From positions 1 through 47,663 of the forward strand of contig JAUYHD010000032.1 of assembly GCA_030690215.1 (NCBI GenBank): a stretch of 47,663 nt of DNA, given 5' to 3'. Positions 45,166-47,663 of this stretch are shown one piece after another. The stretch's first letter is position 1; the number at the start of each line of letters is the position of its first letter. This stretch comes from a bacterium (lineage in GTDB: Bacteria > Patescibacteriota > Minisyncoccia > 1-14-0-10-42-19). Position numbers and translations under genes: made by a program. A model generated the notes under the pieces. That model saw only the letters and a list, made by a program, of their open reading frames with translations. It did no database searches and was not told the origin of the DNA.

Positions 45166-47475
45166 TCATTTTTCTATCAATCCAAATCGCTCTTTTATAT
45201 AATCAATGAATGGTTGAGTAAGTCCTCGGTGCCCCTTCGTAATGAGGAGCGGTTTTTTAATATGCTTTGCTATGAATTCAGGAATATTGCCGATGCGTAT
45301 TTCTCCAAAAAGCGTTTCGCGTGATCCGCCCATGACGGTCAGGTCATGTTTTTCGCTTTCTTCAAGGATTGCCGAAGCAATAGATCTGCGTTCTATTGCT
45401 TCGAATGTATAGGGAATATCTTCCGGCAGTTTTATTTTGCTTTTTATATTAAATTCAAGGATGTGTTCCCATTGTTTGTATGCGGATGTTTGCGTAAATC
45501 CCTTTGGCAATACCGTAAATATATGCACGGTGCTTCCATATTCTTTTGCAATCGCCGACACCACTTTTCCGGTAAAGCGCAAAAACGGACTTGCAAAACG
45601 GTAATCGGTTGCAAGAAGAATGGTGTGCGGTTTGTCCCCCGGTATATGCGCCATGTCTTTTGCGACAATAAGATCGCACTCCGCTTTTCGCAACACCGGG
45701 TCTATTTTACTTCCGAATGTTGTTCGTTCCGAATGCACATATCCGTCCCAGTTCAAAATAAGAATATCGCAGTGTTCTTCCCGCACCGTGGTGAGTATTG
45801 TATTAACGACGCTTTTGCTTGAAAGGACATATGTATGGGTGTCAATGCTTGCGTCTTTGTGTTCGGCGTTAAAAACAGCAACTGTATCGGGTATTCTATC
45901 AACCATATTTTTTTGGTGGGTGACACTTTTTCCGTTTGATTTGACGATTGTTGCGCTGATAAGTTCTGCCTGCCAGTGTGTTGCAATCATTGCCGAAAAT
46001 CGGGTGAGTGTCGTAATTTCTTCGGATGTTGCCGACTCTTCTATGGGAAGGAAAACGCGATGTGCTTTTTTGGGGCCGAGCCGAGAAGTCTTTTCATATA
46101 CTATTTCATTTTCAAATTCTTCTTCACGCTGATGGCGGGTATAAGCAAAATAATTAATCATGCCTAAAAGAATCCAGATAATAGCGACCACCCATGCCGC
46201 AGAGATGATAAAGGCCATGGCAACGGCAAGTATGATGTACGTTCCGATTGCGATAATCGTTGTTATTGGGTAGCCGATGATTCTATAGTTCCATGCGATA
46301 TGGGGATTTTTTTTGCGTATGGCAATGCCCGCGATATTCAGCTGGAGAAAGAGAATGATAAAAAGCAAACTTGCCGCGGCCCCAACAGAGATGAGCGGAA
46401 GCGCTATAACCATAACAGCGATGAGTGCGACAGATACGATAATAGCGCGGTCCGGCGTAAGGTTTTTAACATGTATCGCCGACAAGCTATGAAGGATGCT
46501 TCTATCGCGGGCAAGAGAGAACGCAAGTCGGCTTGATGAAAAAATGGTGGCGTTGAGTGCGGCAAGATTTGCAAGAATCCCCCCAATTATCATGATCGCA
46601 AGCCCCATAGGCATGAATGAACGCGCGCTTTCAATAATTGCGCCTTCCCCCAGTTCTTGAAGCGGACCGTTTAATAACATAACAAGCGCAATAAGCACAT
46701 ATATAATGCTCACTATGCCCCACGCTCCGAAAAGAGATGTTTTTAAGCTTTTCGGGTCTTTTATTTCTTCTCCGCTTTGCGCTTGTATTTCAGAACCCTC
46801 AAATGCGATATAAAAAAGGGCGGAAGCGGATATAATTCCTAAAAGCCCCAAACCCCAAAAATCTGAAAAAGGCACGTCCCAAGAAGAAGGGTTTGTTGCG
46901 TCTGATGCGATAAAGCCGTTTGCAATAAAAAGTCCAAGGATAACAAGAAGGACAATAACAATGAACGCTCCTGCTTGCTGGCTTCCTTTGTTGCTTTTCC
47001 AATTAAGCAACCCGAATAGAACAAGAAAAAAGAGGGCGAATATTTTTGAGAACGCGGCTTCAGAAATTGCTGGCGGGAGTGGTATGCCAAGCACGAGTGT
47101 AAGGAAATACGCAAAATAAAATCCTCCAGAAAGCGCATACAAGCCGCTTGCAGCACTATTTGCAAGCCACGATATCCAGCCGGCAATAAATCCCTGAAAG
47201 TCTCCAAGTCCGAATTTCACCCATCGGTTCCCGCCTCCTGCCTCGGGTAGGGTGGTCGCAAGCGAAGCGTACATTTGAAGGTTAAGAAACGCAAGGAGCG
47301 CATTAAGCCCCAATGCGATGATAATTGCCGGCCCCGCGAGTGCAATTGCCGGTCCTAAAAGAGTGAACACTCCCCCTCCGAGCAGCGCTCCCACTCCTAA
47401 CAAGAGCACCATTAGTGCCCCCACATTTTTCGCGAGTTTTGGTTGTTCCTGTTGTACTTCTTGTTTTGTACGCAT
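45166..47475 (-). CDS. APC-family amino acid transporter with C-terminal Usp domains
   Basis: Twelve hydrophobic segments (residues 15-445) fit the APC superfamily, with 'VGALLGGGVFTLLGPAIALA' in helix 1 and 'LFYIAFEGSEIQAQSGEEIK' in helix 6. After a charged linker, residues about 465-765 form two universal-stress-protein-like domains; the second has 'GDKPHTILLATDYRFASPFL' and a terminal 'DLTVMGGSRETLFGEIRIGN' close to the Usp ATP-binding pattern. The fusion suggests uptake gated by ATP or stress. Length 769. Confidence 0.92.
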   Translation of the reverse strand: MRTKQEVQQEQPKLAKNVGALMVLLLGVGALLGGGVFTLLGPAIALAGPAIIIALGLNALLAFLNLQMYASLATTLPEAGGGNRWVKFGLGDFQGFIAGWISWLANSAASGLYALSGGFYFAYFLTLVLGIPLPPAISEAAFSKIFALFFLVLFGLLNWKSNKGSQQAGAFIVIVLLVILGLFIANGFIASDATNPSSWDVPFSDFWGLGLLGIISASALFYIAFEGSEIQAQSGEEIKDPKSLKTSLFGAWGIVSIIYVLIALVMLLNGPLQELGEGAIIESARSFMPMGLAIMIIGGILANLAALNATIFSSSRLAFSLARDRSILHSLSAIHVKNLTPDRAIIVSVALIAVMVIALPLISVGAAASLLFIILFLQLNIAGIAIRKKNPHIAWNYRIIGYPITTIIAIGTYIILAVAMAFIISAAWVVAIIWILLGMINYFAYTRHQREEEFENEIVYEKTSRLGPKKAHRVFLPIEESATSEEITTLTRFSAMIATHWQAELISATIVKSNGKSVTHQKNMVDRIPDTVAVFNAEHKDASIDTHTYVLSSKSVVNTILTTVREEHCDILILNWDGYVHSERTTFGSKIDPVLRKAECDLIVAKDMAHIPGDKPHTILLATDYRFASPFLRFTGKVVSAIAKEYGSTVHIFTVLPKGFTQTSAYKQWEHILEFNIKSKIKLPEDIPYTFEAIERRSIASAILEESEKHDLTVMGGSRETLFGEIRIGNIPEFIAKHIKKPLLITKGHRGLTQPFIDYIKERFGLIEK

Positions 47476-47538
47476 ATGTTAAAAATGAATGACCGCATCC
47501 CACTTTTCAGAAAAATAAAATCAGTGAAGAGCGGGATT

Positions 47539-47663
47539 TTGCGGTTATTCCACCCCCTCCTTTTTGTAATAAAATTATTATAAAAAATACGTTAGTATCT
47601 TAAAAGTCATATGCCATATCATTAAAATAAATAAAAGGAGGGGGTTTATTATCTGCAAACCGC
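47539..47663. repeat. Copy 2 of the ~120-bp GGAGGGGG repeat (inverted, may continue past the end)
   Basis: TTGCGGTTATTCCACCCCCT + CCTTTT (47539-47564) and AAAAGGAGGGGG + TTTATTATCTGCAAACCGC (to 47663) are the reverse complement of the arms of copy 1, with one to two mismatches. The ~65-bp core is AT-rich and differs from copy 1 except for a short TGATAT...ATAT palindrome. It lies just upstream of the transporter gene. Confidence 0.7.

Noticed and set aside
1-47663. Alternative genetic code (TGA as glycine)
   Set aside because: Several clear genes end at TGA with the next gene overlapping as ATGA (for example ruvB and the ImmA-like gene), so TGA is a stop here.

Overview
The window looks like chromosomal DNA of a Patescibacteria (Candidate Phyla Radiation) bacterium, most likely from the Parcubacteria. 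The evidence is compact and often overlapping genes, a VirB4/VirB2-type envelope cluster next to hypothetical membrane proteins, type IV pilus and comM genes, short versions of housekeeping proteins (YebC, Jag, a degenerate NrnA), tRNAs without an encoded CCA, and many promoters whose -10 box lies only a few bases before the start codon. TGA is used as a stop, so the standard bacterial code fits. This placement is inference from gene content, not from a phylogeny.

Layout. 1-5530: end of a GIY-YIG nuclease gene, then a co-directional type IV secretion-like cluster (VirB4 ATPase, membrane protein, secreted protein, VirB2-like pilin fused to a zinc-peptidase-like tail, beta-propeller-like protein). 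5650-10680: the replication-origin neighbourhood, with jag-yidC-yidD-rnpA-rpmH on the minus strand and dnaA, a candidate oriC and dnaN on the plus strand. 10760-24810: housekeeping genes (class A PBP, tyrS, murB, ruvC, yebC, ruvB, pilB, a Kef-type antiporter, a TraR/DksA-like protein) and a candidate 6S-like RNA at about 19033-19192.

24920-35729: comM (a helicase-like Mg-chelatase family gene used in natural transformation) is split by a 9.28-kb integrative element. The crossover can be placed at a shared TAG. Joining the flanks rebuilds an uninterrupted 509-codon comM, and joining the element's ends rebuilds a symmetric attP. The element carries a large serine recombinase, an excisionase-like protein, an ImmR/ImmA-like repressor and protease pair beside a nested operator, a phage-type replication protein operon behind a structured leader RNA with a terminator, a DUF1508 protein, several small unknown proteins, and a MutH/Sau3AI-like restriction enzyme with a cytosine-C5 methyltransferase and a C-protein-like regulator. 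By a hand scan the element has only three GATC sites, two of them inside the divergent restriction/methylase promoter. This suggests a GATC-specific system that has shaped its own element and may sense methylation to regulate itself. It is best described as a satellite-like or plasmid-like integrative element that switches off comM while inserted.

36072-38074: a two-gene membrane operon (SPFH/band-7-like protein and an Ig-like surface protein). 38127-41880: three tRNA loci (Arg-TCG, Arg-CCG, Pro-CGG), each surrounded by tRNA fragments and perfect hairpins that interrupt tRNA copies at the T-loop or anticodon loop, with an alpha/beta hydrolase, a degenerate NUDIX protein and the CCA-adding enzyme between them. 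41893-47475: a CHRD-like protein, DUF192, DoxX, VKOR, a glycosyltransferase and an APC permease with Usp domains, all on the minus strand. A 119-125 bp repeat occurs once between rpmH and rnpA and again, inverted, at the right end of the window.
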